This document shows, one piece after another, positions 33,101 through 33,664 of a DNA stretch of 33,664 nt; positions within the stretch are counted from its first letter, which is position 1; every line of letters starts with the position of its first letter. This DNA comes from Chitinophagaceae bacterium UBA7600 (GTDB lineage: Bacteria > Bacteroidota > Bacteroidia > Chitinophagales > Chitinophagaceae): contig DLKC01000050.1 in assembly GCA_002478885.1 (NCBI GenBank), positions 1-33,664 on the forward strand. The letters are read 5' to 3'. The notes under the pieces are model-generated. The model saw only the letters and a program-made list of their open reading frames with translations. It was not told the DNA's origin and ran no database searches. Both the position numbers and the translations under genes were made by a program.

Positions 33101-33491
33101 ATCGGTGTTAAAAGCTGAGATTATGCAAACCGTTTATCTAGAAAATAAGGGCCGCTATGGTTTTGTTCAGCATGCTTTACCACTGGAAGCGCAATATGCA
33201 CCGGTTTACGGCATCACTGTTATAGACGCAAACAATGATGGAAAGAAAGATCTTTTACTTGCCGGCAATAATATGTGGACCCGCATTAAATTCGGCCGTT
33301 ATAGCGCCAATCACGGCGTGCTGCTGCTTGGTGATGGTAAAGGCAGTTTCACTTATATGCCGCAATATGAAAGCGGGTTGCAATTGAAAGGCGACGTTAG
33401 AGGCCTTGCGCTGGTAAAAGGAAAAGCAAGCTACCAGGTTGTCGCAGGCATAAACGATGCGCCTGCCGTTCTTATTAAGCCCAGCAAATAA
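30192..33491 (+). CDS. Large lipoprotein with FG-GAP/VCBS repeats and ASPIC/UnbV domain
   Basis: The 1099-residue protein starts MRTYISCLLLLSTFFFFSC, a lipoprotein signal peptide; an upstream in-frame TTG at 30186 is less likely. FG-GAP/VCBS repeats, each with a calcium-binding DxNxDGxxD loop (VAVGDINNDGLQDI, MIDINNDGKLDIYI, DYDKDGDLDCYI, DADGDGDVDLYV, DIDGDGDLDLFV, DLDGDGDRDLVV), occupy about 50-500 and 630-1090 as two propeller-like halves. An ASPIC/UnbV domain (about 505-590, NARGIGSKVKVYCGGKFM ... NFGLGKNSTVDSLVIIWPN) separates them. Such proteins are extracellular and common beside SusC/D genes in Bacteroidota. Their function is unclear; glycan or protein binding is likely. It follows susD after a terminator and repeat E, so it has its own promoter. 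Confidence 0.93.
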   Translation: MRTYISCLLLLSTFFFFSCTDDKSHLFTEMDKSTTGVNFQNTFFEDGPLNVANYIYFYNGGGVAVGDINNDGLQDILFTGNMVRNRLFLNKGNFKFEDITANSGVDKMQGWCTGANMIDINNDGKLDIYICRSADINPKMRTNLLFINNGNLTFSEQAEKYGLADSGYSTQSAFFDYDKDGDLDCYIINHSLQKYTAGVQDNPAIRNEYNANFANKLYRNDNGHFTDVSKESGITSNVLTFGLGIAVSDINNDGWPDVMVSNDFNEPDYLFINNRNGTFTESLKKCMDQISLYSMGSDAADYNNDGLVDFLTLDMLPEDNKTQKMHSGAENFDKFQLLFAKGYYYEYSRNMLQKNNGDGTFSEVGQLAGVSNTDWSWSALFNDYDNDGYKDLFITNGYVKDYTEMDFMKYSVDRLVRSMHGDQVEAIPDYIKKMPTNFIPNYALRNKGDGTFEKANDQWGIIKPTVSAGAAYVDLDNDGDEDIVVNNANDFAGLYRNNSESIAQNNYLKIQLHGDAGNARGIGSKVKVYCGGKFMYQEQSPVRGFESAVDPVLNFGLGKNSTVDSLVIIWPNNKMQKLTNLKSNQTVDVKITDAPGEYIYDTVLDKTKMLFTANASAEIKHVENEYNDFTVQLLMPNFLSRQGPCIAVGDINKDGLDDMFFGGAKGMLSAIYLQNETGGFVLKQEPAFAADLQSEDVAATFFDADGDGDVDLYVASGGYEFAENDPLLQDRLYINDGKGNFSKNANALPQMLTSSGCVKAGDIDGDGDLDLFVGGRVVPGKYPLIPRSYILLNDGKGNFKDGTNDVSPALKNMGLVTDALLTDINNDGKADLVVVGEWMPIKIFLNQSGKLNDASASYIKFASTGWWNRIIEEDLDGDGDRDLVVGNCGLNTQFKTSEKEPMTLYYKDFDGNGSIDPLLCYYIGGVSYPAASRDDVTDQLPVLKKKFLEYKTYANATINDMFTPDQLKDASVLKAEIMQTVYLENKGRYGFVQHALPLEAQYAPVYGITVIDANNDGKKDLLLAGNNMWTRIKFGRYSANHGVLLLGDGKGSFTYMPQYESGLQLKGDVRGLALVKGKASYQVVAGINDAPAVLIKPSK

Positions 33492-33504
33492 GTAATACAT
33501 TTTT

Positions 33505-33664
33505 GTACCGGGCTTATGTACCTTATTTCATCGCCTGTTGCGTAGCACCCTTGTGCTAACGAACATCTACAAGCTTTTAATTTTGGAAACAGTGTATTTG
33601 TTATTGATTTTGTTTGCAAGTTTACCAGCTGCTTATTGCTCAACAGCACAAGTGAGTGACACAA
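33505..33664. repeat. Palindromic intergenic repeat, copy F (runs off the edge)
   Basis: The left arm CCGGGC (33508-33513) then CATCGCCTGTTGCGTAGCACCCTTGTGCT (core 33537-33548) and the right arm AGCACAAGTGAGTGACACAA at the window edge are inverted copies about 90 bases apart. The right arm matches the reverse complement of copy E's left arm. A TAAGCCC (33475-33481) in the last codons of the preceding gene can pair with GGGCTTA (33509-33515), which may give a weak terminator. Confidence 0.6.

Noticed and set aside
33431..33664. Minus-strand open frame reaching the right edge
   Set aside because: It covers the end of the FG-GAP gene and repeat copy F; no protein features.
16028..33664. Integrase, CRISPR array, toxin-antitoxin or phage defence genes in the right half
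   Set aside because: All substantial frames were accounted for by metabolic, regulatory and Sus-type genes; no such genes or spaced direct repeats were seen.

Overview
The window reads as Bacteroidota DNA made of two unlike halves that meet in a tRNA-Phe gene at about 15,955-16,027. Evidence for the phylum includes SusC/SusD, TAnnTTTG-type promoters, weak Shine-Dalgarno sites, FeoA/FeoB and lipoproteins with short signal peptides. The left half (1-15,950) is visibly richer in G+C, with tightly packed housekeeping genes, and recalls Cytophagales. The right half (16,030-33,664) is more A+T rich and looser. Nearly all its intergenic gaps carry copies of one palindromic repeat, and it recalls Chitinophagaceae. 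These taxonomic labels are impressions from protein style, not searches.

Left half. A tandem-barrel lipoprotein and an AHSA1/SRPBCC protein diverge from a gap with TTGAC/GTCAA palindromes. Two small proteins follow, one a 46-residue basic protein with a conserved-looking C-terminus. A tight plus-strand run holds feoA, feoB (ferrous iron uptake), a HEAT-repeat/cyclophilin lipoprotein, purK and purE (purine synthesis). Next, a TerB-like/LETM1-like protein converges on a TerC-family membrane protein. Minus-strand genes for a Fur-family regulator and an MsbA-type ABC exporter overlap by ATGA. A last minus-strand cluster holds a membrane ferredoxin-type Fe-S protein, a DUF1569 protein, a CCG-domain Fe-S protein and a lipoprotein, probably a respiratory electron-transfer module.

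Right half. This looks like a carbohydrate or small-molecule uptake locus. It has a DapA-superfamily lyase lacking the usual catalytic tyrosine, a secreted Asp-box (propeller-like) protein, a NahK-like sugar kinase, a LacI regulator, a PhyH-type Fe(II)/2-oxoglutarate dioxygenase next to a FucP-like permease, a ROK regulator, a SusC/SusD pair, and a large FG-GAP/VCBS plus ASPIC/UnbV lipoprotein. Three similar palindromes centred on CG (upstream of the kinase, in the LacI/PhyH gap, upstream of susC) are likely LacI operators and would tie the locus into one regulon. No classical PUL glycoside hydrolase is recognisable apart from the possible propeller enzyme.

Most notable points. (1) The tRNA-Phe acceptor stem has two adjacent mismatches, as if its 5' and 3' parts came from different organisms; no integrase is visible, so a chimeric assembly join is at least as likely as an island. 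(2) A family of about 110-180 bp inverted-repeat elements (core GTTGCGTCGCAC / GTGCGACGCAAC) is confined to the right half. (3) A LacI-controlled locus combines a dioxygenase, a permease, a kinase and an atypical lyase, with an unknown substrate.
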